The notes under the pieces are model-generated. The model was not told the origin of the DNA. It searched no databases and saw nothing but the letters and a program-made list of their open reading frames with translations. 64,000 nt of DNA from Candidatus Neomicrothrix sp. UBA2517 (GTDB taxonomy: Bacteria; Actinomycetota; Acidimicrobiia; Acidimicrobiales; UBA8592), in contig DDNP01000024.1 in the NCBI GenBank assembly GCA_002341185.1, forward strand, positions 24,810 to 88,809, in the 5' to 3' direction. The position numbers and the translations under genes are program-made. Below are positions 46,362 through 55,106 of the stretch, piece by piece (within the stretch, counting starts at the first letter, position 1; the number at the start of each line of letters is the position of its first letter).

Positions 46362-47129
46362 TTAACCCTCGTATGTATTAATTTCGGCGTAATCCGTGTT
46401 CTGATCAAATCCAATCCAGCTAATGGTGAGATCACCGAAGGTTTTGATTTGGGAAAGATCAACGATTCCCTGCTTGTATAGTTCTAGGACAGCGAGAAAA
46501 TAAATCACTACTTCTACGCGATCAACGGTTGATTTAGTAAGTTCCCTGAGTGTAGTTTTCCCGATAGTCGAGAGTTCTTCGACCAAGAATTCAACTGTCT
46601 CGGCTACGGTAAGCTTTACCGGTGTTACGTGGAAAAGGTCTAGCTGGGGTTTAGGTACAGTTGCCCGATGATAAGCCTCATTGATAGCCAAGGGAGTTAC
46701 GCCTTCGAGAAGGTCGGGCATTAATCCAAGGAACTGCTCTTCCATTCCAACTAGACGTGGGAAAGACAAAGAAGCATCAATTGACAACGCTTTTAATGCT
46801 TGGGACGCATCTTTGAAGGTTTTGCATTCAAGCAATCTAGCGAGAAGTAAATCCCGCTCTTCCCATAGGGCAAGTTCTTCTTCTAGATCTAAATCAGATG
46901 TGTCGGGCAACAGTCTACGGCTTTTGAGTTCTATAAGAGTAGCTGCGATTAAAAGGAACTCTGTGGCGACAGCTAAATTTACGCCTTCCATGCGTTGTAT
47001 TTCATCAAGGTAAGCTTCAATAATTCCGCCTAGAGAAACTTGATAGAGGTCAACTTCGTCTTGCAGGATTAAATGAAGCAAGAGATCAAATGGTCCTGCA
47101 AAAACTGGTGTTTCTACTTCGTAACTCAC
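46362..47129 (-). CDS. scpA: Segregation and condensation protein A
   Basis: This 255-residue kleisin links the SMC heads. The N-terminus VFAGPFDLLLHLILQDEVDL is diagnostic, and the C-terminal winged helix ends about residue 240. The start codon is GTG at 47127-47129 with only a weak AGAG upstream; no in-frame ATG is nearby. It opens the scpA-scpB-rluB cluster and is divergent from the photolyase gene. Confidence 0.95.
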   Translation of the reverse strand: MSYEVETPVFAGPFDLLLHLILQDEVDLYQVSLGGIIEAYLDEIQRMEGVNLAVATEFLLIAATLIELKSRRLLPDTSDLDLEEELALWEERDLLLARLLECKTFKDASQALKALSIDASLSFPRLVGMEEQFLGLMPDLLEGVTPLAINEAYHRATVPKPQLDLFHVTPVKLTVAETVEFLVEELSTIGKTTLRELTKSTVDRVEVVIYFLAVLELYKQGIVDLSQIKTFGDLTISWIGFDQNTDYAEINTYEG

Positions 47130-47243
47130 GGCATAACTCTAGACCTTCTGTGTCTGTTGCAAGGGCATATCGCGTCATATTTTTTATTTTTATAGTCCTG
47201 CTAGAATTCGTGCTTCTCTCCGACAGTCCAATAAGTTAGATAT

Positions 47244-48602
47244 ATGAGCATCGCAGTATGCTGGTTCCGCAAAGATCTTCGCCTAAATGACAATCCTGCT
47301 TGGGGTAGTGCTTGTTCAAACGGTGCCGTAATCCCCATTTTTGTGCTTGAACCATCACTTCTAGAGTCAACCTCGCAAAGGAAAAAAGACGTATTATTCT
47401 CTAACTTAATTGCTTTGCAGTTTGAGTTGGAGTCAGTTGGTGGTTACCTCTTAACCCTATATGGACCGTCGAAAGAGGTATTACCAAGTTTACTTTCGGA
47501 TTGGAAAGCTACAAGTCTCCATTTCAACAAGGATCACGCACCCGCAGCAAAGGAACGCGACAAAGTAATCTGTGAATCACTTAATATCGACCAACATGGA
47601 CATTGGGGTAATTTAATTCTCCCACCCGGCACAGTCGTCTCAGGCTCAGGTTCAGTACATAAGGTTTTCACACCCTTTTACAAAAAATGGGTAACCATCG
47701 ACAAAGTCTCTGCCTACGAGTCGCCTACAGCTAATTTCCACACCCAACCACGAATTTCAGAATCTTTACAACCTATTAGGGAAACCCCCTCGTTTGAAAC
47801 AGGCAGTTCGGGAGCGTATCAACGTCTCAAAAACTTTCTACCGAAAATTTCCGAGTATGAAACTGATAGGGATTACCCCAGCATCAACGGAACATCGCTA
47901 CTTTCATCTGATTTACATTTTGGAACGATCGGGCCGCGAGAAGTCCTTGAATTAGTAGGAAACGAAACGGAGCATTCGGCATCATTTATTCGCCAACTTG
48001 CTTGGCGCGATTGGTATGCGCACCTGATGGACCTATCCCCCGAAATTGTTCTTTCTCCTGCAAACCCTGTGTACAAGAAAATTGAATGGCGAAATGATGT
48101 CGACGATTTTGATAATTGGGTTCAAGGAAAAACAGGATACCCAATTGTTGATGCAGGCATGCGGGAGTTAATGGAAACTGGTTTCATGCATAATCGTGTT
48201 CGCATGATTACGGGATCTTTTCTAGTCAAGCACTTACTCATTGACTGGCGGTGGGGAGAAAAGTACTTTCGTCATACGTTGATAGACGGAGACACTTCCC
48301 AAAATGTTGGTAACTGGCAGTGGGTTGCAGGAACCGGTTTTGATGCATCTCCGTACTTCAGAATCTTTAACCCGATCCGGCAATCCGAAAAGTTCGATAA
48401 AGAGGGTACCTACATCCGCAAATGGATTCCCGAACTTTCAGCGCTGAATTCCAAACAAATCCACTCTCCATGGGAAATAAGCGATGAGGAACTAAATGAG
48501 GTAGGTGTGCGACTTGGAACTAACTATCCTTTCCCGATTGTTGATCATTCGTTTGCGAGAGAGCGATGTTTGGAGACTTACAAAGCGGCGCGCGCTAACT
48601 GA
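47244..48602 (+). CDS. phr: Deoxyribodipyrimidine photolyase
   Basis: This 452-residue class I photolyase/cryptochrome repairs UV-induced pyrimidine dimers using light. It has the WFRKDLRLNDNPAW start of the antenna domain and the FAD domain with DGDTSQNVGNWQWVAGTG and NPIRQSEKFDKEG. The conserved tryptophans of the electron chain region are present. A photolyase fits a sunlit surface-water habitat. No clear ribosome-binding site. It ends one base before the convergent selenoprotein gene. Confidence 0.94.
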   Translation: MSIAVCWFRKDLRLNDNPAWGSACSNGAVIPIFVLEPSLLESTSQRKKDVLFSNLIALQFELESVGGYLLTLYGPSKEVLPSLLSDWKATSLHFNKDHAPAAKERDKVICESLNIDQHGHWGNLILPPGTVVSGSGSVHKVFTPFYKKWVTIDKVSAYESPTANFHTQPRISESLQPIRETPSFETGSSGAYQRLKNFLPKISEYETDRDYPSINGTSLLSSDLHFGTIGPREVLELVGNETEHSASFIRQLAWRDWYAHLMDLSPEIVLSPANPVYKKIEWRNDVDDFDNWVQGKTGYPIVDAGMRELMETGFMHNRVRMITGSFLVKHLLIDWRWGEKYFRHTLIDGDTSQNVGNWQWVAGTGFDASPYFRIFNPIRQSEKFDKEGTYIRKWIPELSALNSKQIHSPWEISDEELNEVGVRLGTNYPFPIVDHSFARERCLETYKAARAN

Positions 48603-48603
48603 T

Positions 48604-49533
48604 CTAATAGTCAATCCCAATACACACTAGGCACTCTCCACCTTCATGGGAAGCAAGTGCTTCTTCGCCGTCTTTATCAGTTTGATATTGTGGTGTGGAC
48701 GACCTCTTAAGCCTATCGTCGCTTGCTTGACCATTTGAGCTGACTGCATAGACAGTATCTTTCCATTGGTCATTATCAGACCAGCGAAACCCTAAATCAA
48801 GAATTGTTTCTTGTTGCGCTCGATCAACAAGTTCAAGTGACGACTTCAGAATCGCGCTAGTTAACGACGCTTCATGAATTTTCCCTGTGGTGAATCCTTG
48901 GGGAAAATCAAGGAAACTGGCTCGGGGCATTCGCACGGCTTCTGTTATGTCTCTGGCCGTAGAAATACCTACTGTAGCAATTCCTGCTTCTTCAAGTTGA
49001 TGCGAGATCAAACCCACGGTTTGATGACATACAGGTCAAACCGGCACTAGAAGCACAACATCGGTTTTATCGTCAATGCACCTTTGGACAAGTTGAGGAG
49101 CTAAATCATCTATTACTGCCCTTTGTGAATATATTCCTCCCATGCAGGTAAGTAGATCATCAGCGATAGAACCCACGAAACCTTCCTGATAAAGGAGGCG
49201 GAGTCCCTCGATAGGGAAAACGACGTTTATGTCTTCCCTAGCTCCTGAAAGGTCGTAGGCGAAATGCGTCGCTCTCAAATCTGTTACATCAGTGTCAGAG
49301 GGAATAGCCCTATACGATGTGTCATCTTTGTAGTGAAATGCGACTTGACCAGTTTTATAGACTCCTCCTGTAGCAATCATTCCGACTTTGCATTCGGCGA
49401 GCGGCTTCTTGGGTAGAGAAAATGGAGGTCTGGTTTGCCTGTGGTGCCATTGATACTGCTCATAACCCAGTGCATCATATGTTGCTGTTATCCGCTCTAT
49501 GTATTTGACTGGAGGTTGCCTGCCCGTTGACAT
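48604..49533 (-). CDS. GrdB-like selenoprotein (glycine/sarcosine/betaine reductase selenoprotein B family), read through an in-frame UGA
   Basis: A standard reading gives two pieces, 49036-49533 and 48604-49017, separated by a UGA at 49036-49038 in one continuous frame. Read as selenocysteine, it yields 309 residues with VVLLVPVUPVCHQTVGLISH, a UxxC motif at Sec166 and Cys169. Surrounding segments (VGMIATGGVYKTGQ, LTCMGGIYSQRA, LEEAGIATVGIST, FLDFPQGFTTGK) match the GrdB-like family found in aerobic bacteria, not only the anaerobic glycine reductase. A perfect 8-bp hairpin with a GUG loop follows the UGA. The usual GrdA/GrdC partners are absent here, so the substrate is unknown. No clear ribosome-binding site. 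Confidence 0.87.
49007..49025 (-). promoter_or_regulatory. Predicted bacterial SECIS element of the GrdB-like gene
   Basis: On the minus strand the mRNA forms ATCAAACC-GUG-GGTTTGAT, a perfect 8-bp stem with a GUG loop. The loop starts 18 nt after the UGA, within the bSECIS range, and its first base is G. Loop sequence and distance are almost the same as in the UGSC gene's hairpin (GUG, 19 nt), although the stem sequences differ. Confidence 0.78.
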
Positions 49534-49615
49534 GATTTGATGTTACCTTGTACCCTTCACAAATTTTGATTATCAGTGACGCATTTCCCGTGTTATCTGC
49601 CCTAACCTTGAGCAA

Positions 49616-50596
49616 ATGGCTAGAGTTTTCAGCGGTATCCAACCCTCAGGAGAATTACATCTTGGCAATCTACTGGGAGCACTTGTTAATTGGGTTAACC
49701 ACCAAAAGTCACATGATGCTGTATATTGCATAGTTGATCTTCATGCGTTGACCCTCCCCAAAAGACCTGAAGAATTAAGAGAAAACTCCCTGAAGCTTGC
49801 ACAATTATTAATAGCTGTGGGACTTGACCCAGATAAAAGTATTCTTTTCATGCAAAGTCATGTTCCTGAGCACTCTCAACTTGCGTGGCTTATGGAATGT
49901 ACAGTCAGTTTTGGAGAGCTAAACAGGATGACTGCTTTTAAAGATAAATCTGGGCGAAATGAGTTTATTTCTGGTGGATTATTCACATACCCAGCGCTTC
50001 AAGCCGCTGATATTTTATTGTACGACACCGACCTAGTCCCAGTTGGAGATGACCAGAGACAACACATTGAGATAACTCGCGATATTGCTGAGCGGTTCAA
50101 TAGCAGATTTGGGAATACGTTTGTTGTGCCTAAGCATGTTATTCCACCAGCGGGAGCTCGAATTATGGACCTTCAGCACCCCGATAGAAAAATGTCTAAG
50201 TCAGAAACGTCACCTGCTGGGACCATCAGCGTGCTTGAAGATCATGATTCGATAACTAAAAAAATCAAGCGCGCCGTTACCGATAGCGATGGAGAGATTC
50301 GTTTCGACTCGAACCTGAAGCCAGGTGTTTCTAATCTTCTGTCTATTCTAGCTGCGGCAACATCATCGACACCTGAAGAAGTCGCCACAGGATATAGCCG
50401 CTATGGGGACTTAAAAATCGACACAGCTGAAGCTGTTATTGAACTTTTGCGTCCGATCCAAGTGAAGTTTCGTGAACTTGAGTCAGATCCAGCTGAAACG
50501 AACCGTTTGCTGAAATTGGGCAGCTCAAAAGCTCGAGAGATCTCTTCTGTGACTCTTGAACGAGCCATGACCAAGATCGGGTTGCTCAACGCCTAA
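49616..50596 (+). CDS. trpS: Tryptophan--tRNA ligase
   Basis: This 326-residue class I synthetase has the HIGH equivalent HLGN (GIQPSGELHLGNLLGA, residues 8-21) and KMSKS (192-196), plus VPVGDDQRQHIE for substrate recognition. Length is normal. It attaches tryptophan to tRNA-Trp. It is divergent from the GrdB-like gene across about 80 nt, and its stop adjoins the convergent SpoU gene directly. The ribosome-binding site is weak. Confidence 0.96.
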   Translation: MARVFSGIQPSGELHLGNLLGALVNWVNHQKSHDAVYCIVDLHALTLPKRPEELRENSLKLAQLLIAVGLDPDKSILFMQSHVPEHSQLAWLMECTVSFGELNRMTAFKDKSGRNEFISGGLFTYPALQAADILLYDTDLVPVGDDQRQHIEITRDIAERFNSRFGNTFVVPKHVIPPAGARIMDLQHPDRKMSKSETSPAGTISVLEDHDSITKKIKRAVTDSDGEIRFDSNLKPGVSNLLSILAAATSSTPEEVATGYSRYGDLKIDTAEAVIELLRPIQVKFRELESDPAETNRLLKLGSSKAREISSVTLERAMTKIGLLNA

Positions 50597-51418
50597 CTAC
50601 TTTAAACCCCGAGCTCTAGCAGCATACAATGCTACCGCTAAGCTCGTCGCTACGTTCAATGAATCAACATTGTTTTGCATGGGTATTTTCGCAGTGCAGT
50701 CTGCCACAGAAAGTGAATTTGTTGTTAATCCATGGCCTTCGGAACCAATAATAAACGCTAGAGGCTGACAAGGCGATTTGAGGACTGCTTCTAAAGTCCG
50801 GGATTTCGGGTCGGGCGTTAGCGCAACGGTTTGAATGCCTTTTCGGTTTAAGTTAATAATAGTTTCGGGCATTGAACGTATCTGTGCATGCGGGACAGAA
50901 AATACTTGCCCCATAGAAACACGGACTGCGCGCCTATAGAGAGGATCACATGATTGAGGGTCGAAAAGAACCGCATCAACTCCGAAAGCAGCTGCGTTTC
51001 GCATGACCATACCCATATTGGTTGGATTCTGAACGCTTTCCGTCAATACAGTTAATTTAGCTTCTTTGGTAACATCGTCGGGGTCATTCTGAGGAGGACG
51101 ACGAAATGTGGCTATTGGGTCTTTTAGGTTAGGTCTGCCAGTTATCGCCTCTAAAACAACCGGAGAGCATCTAAAGAAATTGCATCCTTCAGGAATAGCC
51201 ACCAGTCGAGAGTGATCAAATTTTTCACCGGCAATTAAAGTCAACAGTTCATGCCCGACTGCTGAAGCTCTGTTGATGACTATGGCTCCCTCTCCAATAA
51301 AATAGGGGGCCATATCACCTCCTTCTTTTTCGCGAAGTTGTCGAAGCTTATGGTTGCTCAATCCTATAAAGTCTGCGATTCTTTCATCATTAGGGCTATC
51401 AATATAGAACTCGTTCAT
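50597..51418 (-). CDS. SpoU/TrmH family RNA 2'-O-methyltransferase
   Basis: This 273-residue protein has a C-terminal knotted SPOUT domain with three conserved motifs: NPTNMGMVMRNAAAFGVDAV, FIIGSEGHGL and NNVDSLNVATSLAVALY. The N-terminal part is a substrate-binding extension. It methylates a ribose of tRNA or rRNA with S-adenosylmethionine; the exact site is not predictable. Its start overlaps the HD-domain gene by 4 nt. Confidence 0.9.
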   Translation of the reverse strand: MNEFYIDSPNDERIADFIGLSNHKLRQLREKEGGDMAPYFIGEGAIVINRASAVGHELLTLIAGEKFDHSRLVAIPEGCNFFRCSPVVLEAITGRPNLKDPIATFRRPPQNDPDDVTKEAKLTVLTESVQNPTNMGMVMRNAAAFGVDAVLFDPQSCDPLYRRAVRVSMGQVFSVPHAQIRSMPETIINLNRKGIQTVALTPDPKSRTLEAVLKSPCQPLAFIIGSEGHGLTTNSLSVADCTAKIPMQNNVDSLNVATSLAVALYAARARGLK

Positions 51419-51951
51419 ACACGGTCCGCTCTTGACAACGTAGCGAAAAGGGAAGGTTCTAATGTTGATTCGTCCAGTCTCTTGTGGTGGTCACGAGCCC
51501 AAGCGATTGCGATCTTGTTACTCTCAGCTTCATCAAGAAGTGCTGCACCTATTTCAGGGTGCTGAACATAGACAGCAATTCTGTGCTTTATAGAACCTGA
51601 CCTGTCTCTACTCCAGTCATCAACTCGAGATAACCCGGCAATTGCGGCAACGCAAGTAGCAAAAACTCTGCCAAAAATTCCAAATCCTGACTCAATCTTA
51701 CCTATGTCGTGCAAAGCACTAGCGATAACTATGTCGGGCTCAAGAGGCGCATCTGCCAAAGTGAATAATTTCTGCACATTTCTGTAACTGTGTTTCTTAT
51801 CTACTCTGCTCTGAGCATTAAAGAGGATCAGTTCTTTTGGATTCAGCAGAGTAGTGAATTCCAGCGCTTGACGATCTTTTCTGGCTGGAAGGAAAGAGAA
51901 GATGAATCTTTTTATCAAGTGTTTAACCGAACCGAAATGAGATGATGTCAT
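51415..51951 (-). CDS. HD-domain protein
   Basis: This 178-residue protein has a metal-dependent HD phosphohydrolase core: His54 in HSYRNVQ, the HD pair His81-Asp82 in ALHDIGK, and a later histidine in YVQHPEIG, then a possible ligand in DHHKRL. Substrate unknown. It overlaps the xerD gene by 4 nt and the SpoU gene by 4 nt, so the three are co-transcribed. Confidence 0.78.
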   Translation of the reverse strand: MTSSHFGSVKHLIKRFIFSFLPARKDRQALEFTTLLNPKELILFNAQSRVDKKHSYRNVQKLFTLADAPLEPDIVIASALHDIGKIESGFGIFGRVFATCVAAIAGLSRVDDWSRDRSGSIKHRIAVYVQHPEIGAALLDEAESNKIAIAWARDHHKRLDESTLEPSLFATLSRADRV

Positions 51952-52877
51952 TTCAAAGCTCTTGGATGCGCTGATCTATATGCCTCAATCAACCTACGAG
52001 ACGAGATCTTGGTGTAAATCTGGGTCGTACTAATGCTGGCGTGGCCAAGAAGTTCTTGAACTGTTCTGATGTCGGCTCCGTGTTCAAGCATATGGGTTGC
52101 GCAACAATGGCGGAGAGTGTGCGGTGACAATTTAGAGCCTAGTCCGACTTGAGCTCCATATTTTTTTACGACACCCCAACCACCTTGCCTGGTGAGACGA
52201 CCGCCTCTCCTATTAAGAAAAATAGCTTCACTATCATTTCGGGACTTCCACATCTCAGGTTCAAGCAAGCCCCTGCCAGAAGGCTCCAACCAGTCCTTCA
52301 AGGCTCGCATCGCAAATGTTCCTAGAGGTACGATACGTTCCTTGTTTCCTTTCCCTAAAACTTTGAGAAGCTTCTCTGCGTAATCAATGTCGCCAAGTGA
52401 AAGGCTCACAACTTCGGTGATCCTTGCACCTGTTCCATAAAGTACTTCTAAAATAGCTCGGTCTCGCCTGGCGATTGGATCTTCGCCTTCAACGACTGAT
52501 AGGAGCTCATTCACTTCTTCTACGCTTATTGCCTTTGGTAGTCCTTTGGGAACTCGAGGTAGTTCAACGTTTTTGCTGGGATTGTCATTTCGGAGACCTT
52601 CAATAACCATGAACATGTAAAGCGAACGAACTGACACCATTGTGCGAGTGACCGTTGCATCGGAGTAGCCAATATCTTGAAGACCACGCAAGAATCGGAC
52701 AACTTCGGTTTCGCCTAGCGTTTCGATTGATAATTTGCACCTGTTGACCCAATCAGAGAATTTTTTTAAATCCCTTTCGTACGCAACAAGAGTTGTGTCA
52801 GCTCTTCCTTTCTCTACTCTCATCCACAATAAAAAATCGGCTATGGCGCTATCACCATTGTTCAATTTATCGACCAT
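51948..52877 (-). CDS. xerD: Tyrosine recombinase XerD
   Basis: This 309-residue recombinase resolves chromosome dimers at dif with XerC. The catalytic residues are Arg152, Lys176, His253, Arg256, His279 and Tyr288 (GTGARITEV, HTLRHCCATH, LGHASISTTQIYTKI), with an N-terminal SAM-like DNA-binding domain. Length and position after nudix in the pyrG-nudix-xerD cluster mark it as the housekeeping enzyme, not a phage integrase. It overlaps the Nudix gene by 11 nt. Confidence 0.93.
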   Translation of the reverse strand: MVDKLNNGDSAIADFLLWMRVEKGRADTTLVAYERDLKKFSDWVNRCKLSIETLGETEVVRFLRGLQDIGYSDATVTRTMVSVRSLYMFMVIEGLRNDNPSKNVELPRVPKGLPKAISVEEVNELLSVVEGEDPIARRDRAILEVLYGTGARITEVVSLSLGDIDYAEKLLKVLGKGNKERIVPLGTFAMRALKDWLEPSGRGLLEPEMWKSRNDSEAIFLNRRGGRLTRQGGWGVVKKYGAQVGLGSKLSPHTLRHCCATHMLEHGADIRTVQELLGHASISTTQIYTKISSRRLIEAYRSAHPRALK

Positions 52878-53409
52878 TTAGGTATTGGATAGCTAGCGAT
52901 ATCCCGATGATCGTTTTTGCATCAATAATTTCCCCCGATGAGATAAAACTTGTCGCTTCCGAAAGTGAGACTCTCTCAATTGACATGTATTGTTCTTCAA
53001 GCCCTTGCCTATCATCAACAACCTCTTCGCAATCTAGAGCGAGGTAACAGTAGGAGAACTCGTCGCAAAACCCAGGACTGTTATAAAATTGTGCAAGTTC
53101 CACCAAGTTCTGAGTTGATAAACCAACTTCTTCTTGCAATTCTCGATGCGCAGTTACGTCTGGTGGCTCTCCTTCTACATCTCTTTTCCCAGCGGGAATT
53201 TCTAAAATGTGATTATCAGTCGCTGGTCTAAACTGCCTGACCATAACAACTTCCGATTCTATAATCGGCACGATGCAGACGGCTCCAGGGTGACGTGTTA
53301 TTTCTCTCACTACCTGTTCCCCATTTGGTCCTACAAAATTTGACTCATAGACGGATGTTATTTTTCCTTCAAACTTAAGCCGGTCATTTTGTAATTTGAA
53401 TTCAGGCAT
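52867..53409 (-). CDS. Nudix hydrolase, ADP-ribose pyrophosphatase type
   Basis: This 180-residue Nudix enzyme has the box GKRDVEGEPP followed by HRELQEEVGL and the upstream HPGAVCIVPI segment of ADP-ribose pyrophosphatases. It hydrolyses nucleoside diphosphate sugars. The start at 53409 is chosen because it lies 7 nt past the pyrG stop; an ATG at 53442 would overlap pyrG by 26 nt. It overlaps xerD. Confidence 0.88.
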   Translation of the reverse strand: MPEFKLQNDRLKFEGKITSVYESNFVGPNGEQVVREITRHPGAVCIVPIIESEVVMVRQFRPATDNHILEIPAGKRDVEGEPPDVTAHRELQEEVGLSTQNLVELAQFYNSPGFCDEFSYCYLALDCEEVVDDRQGLEEQYMSIERVSLSEATSFISSGEIIDAKTIIGISLAIQYLNGR

Positions 53410-53416
53410 TATGTTC

Positions 53417-55063
53417 TCAGCGTATAGATTGCGCTTCATCAATCTTTATTAATTGTGGATTGCGTCCCGCTGCTCTTACAGCAACTGCGGAGATGAATGC
53501 TTCAAACAATGGTGCTGGGCGGTCCGGCCTACTTTTAAATTCTGGATGAGCTTGTGTCCCAACCCAAAATGGATGCGTCGGTAATTCAATGAATTCCACG
53601 AGTCGCCCGTCTGGGCTTTCTCCTGAACATACAAAATCGCTTTCATCAAATCGTTGCCTATATTTCGGGTTGAACTCATACCTGTGTCGGTGGCGTTCTG
53701 AAACAACTGTTTTGCCGTATGCAGACGCTACTTGAGAACCCTCGACAAGTTCAGCTACGTAAGCGCCCAAACGCATCGTTCCGCCCATATCGGTTACCTC
53801 GCGCTGAGATTCCATTAGATCAATGACTGGATGCTGGGTAATGGGATTAAATTCAGTTGAATGGGCACCAGATAGCCCCAACACATTTCGGGCATATTCA
53901 ATCGTCATTACTTGCATTCCCAAACATAAACCAAGGCAGGGTATTTCATTCAGCCGTCCGTATTCAACTGCAGCAATTTTCCCTTCGATACCTCTTTCGC
54001 CGAATCCACCAGGAACGACAATTCCATCGAGATCTTTGAGGCGCCCCGCAACCAATAATCCCTCGACATCCTCTGCTTGTATCCAATCAATCTCAATATT
54101 TGTTCCGGCATGAATACCAGCATGATTTAATGACTCAACTACAGAAAGATAAGCGTCAATTAAAGTGACATACTTCCCTATTAGGCCGACTCTTACCGAA
54201 CCCGAAGCCGACCTAACTTTTGCGACTAGCGTTTTCCATTCTTGTAGATCTGGTTCAGGAGAAGAGATCTGGAGAATATCACACAAGAAGTCATCAAGTC
54301 CCTCCTCATGAATGACTAAAGGAATTTCATATAATGAATCTGCGTCCGCGGCATTCACGACGCCTTTAAATGGCACATCACATAGATTTGAGATCTTCCT
54401 CTTTAAATCATCATTTATCGGTTCTTCACTTCTACACACTATTGCATCAGGCTGAATACCTCGGCTGCGGAGTTCCGTAACTGAGTGCTGAGTGGGTTTA
54501 GTCTTCTGCTCCCCTGAAGGGCCGATAAAGGGAACTAGAGTGACGTGCACATAGCAGACATTCTCACGTCCGATGTCCAAACGAAATTGGCGAATAGCTT
54601 CGAGAAACGGAAGAATCTCGATGTCTCCTACTGTCCCTCCGATTTCGGTTATTACAACGTCAACATCGTCTTGCGATAAGGAGGAAATGCGTTGTTTAAT
54701 TTCGTCGGTAATGTGCGGAATTACCTGAACAGTTTTTCCTAGGTAATCCCCTCGGCGTTCAGATGCGATAACGGAGGAATAAATAGAGCCAGTAGTAGCA
54801 TTTGAGCCACGCGAGAGGTTCACGTCAATGAAGCGCTCATAGTGACCTAGATCAAGATCTGTCTCTCCTCCGTCGTCTGTGACGAAGACTTCTCCATGTT
54901 CATACGGGTTCATCGTTCCAGGATCAACGTTCAAATAGGGGTCAAGTTTCTGCATAGTAACCCTTAGTCCCCTAGACTTAAGCAATCTACCGAGCGCTGA
55001 GGCAGTTATCCCCTTACCGAGAGAACTCGCTACTCCACCTGTCACAAAGATATGTTTGCTCAC
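53417..55063 (-). CDS. pyrG: CTP synthase
   Basis: This 548-residue enzyme makes CTP from UTP with glutamine. The N-terminal amidoligase has the VTGGVASSLGKGITASALG P-loop; the C-terminal class I glutamine amidotransferase has the nucleophile cysteine in LGLCLGMQ and the His-Glu pair in QAHPEF. Start codon GTG with GGAG upstream. It follows recN by about 43 nt and precedes the Nudix gene. Confidence 0.97.
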   Translation of the reverse strand: MSKHIFVTGGVASSLGKGITASALGRLLKSRGLRVTMQKLDPYLNVDPGTMNPYEHGEVFVTDDGGETDLDLGHYERFIDVNLSRGSNATTGSIYSSVIASERRGDYLGKTVQVIPHITDEIKQRISSLSQDDVDVVITEIGGTVGDIEILPFLEAIRQFRLDIGRENVCYVHVTLVPFIGPSGEQKTKPTQHSVTELRSRGIQPDAIVCRSEEPINDDLKRKISNLCDVPFKGVVNAADADSLYEIPLVIHEEGLDDFLCDILQISSPEPDLQEWKTLVAKVRSASGSVRVGLIGKYVTLIDAYLSVVESLNHAGIHAGTNIEIDWIQAEDVEGLLVAGRLKDLDGIVVPGGFGERGIEGKIAAVEYGRLNEIPCLGLCLGMQVMTIEYARNVLGLSGAHSTEFNPITQHPVIDLMESQREVTDMGGTMRLGAYVAELVEGSQVASAYGKTVVSERHRHRYEFNPKYRQRFDESDFVCSGESPDGRLVEFIELPTHPFWVGTQAHPEFKSRPDRPAPLFEAFISAVAVRAAGRNPQLIKIDEAQSIR

Positions 55064-55106
55064 GGGACTCCATCTTAACGGTGTCTTTCCATCTCGCGTT
55101 GGATAA

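Noticed and set aside
48604..49533. Pseudogene or nonsense mutation in the GrdB-like gene
   Set aside because: The stop falls exactly at the Sec position of the family and is followed by a bSECIS-like hairpin; a random nonsense mutation would not do both.
51948..52877. Integrase marking a mobile element
   Set aside because: Length, motifs and position after pyrG-nudix identify housekeeping XerD; no phage or transposon genes are adjacent.
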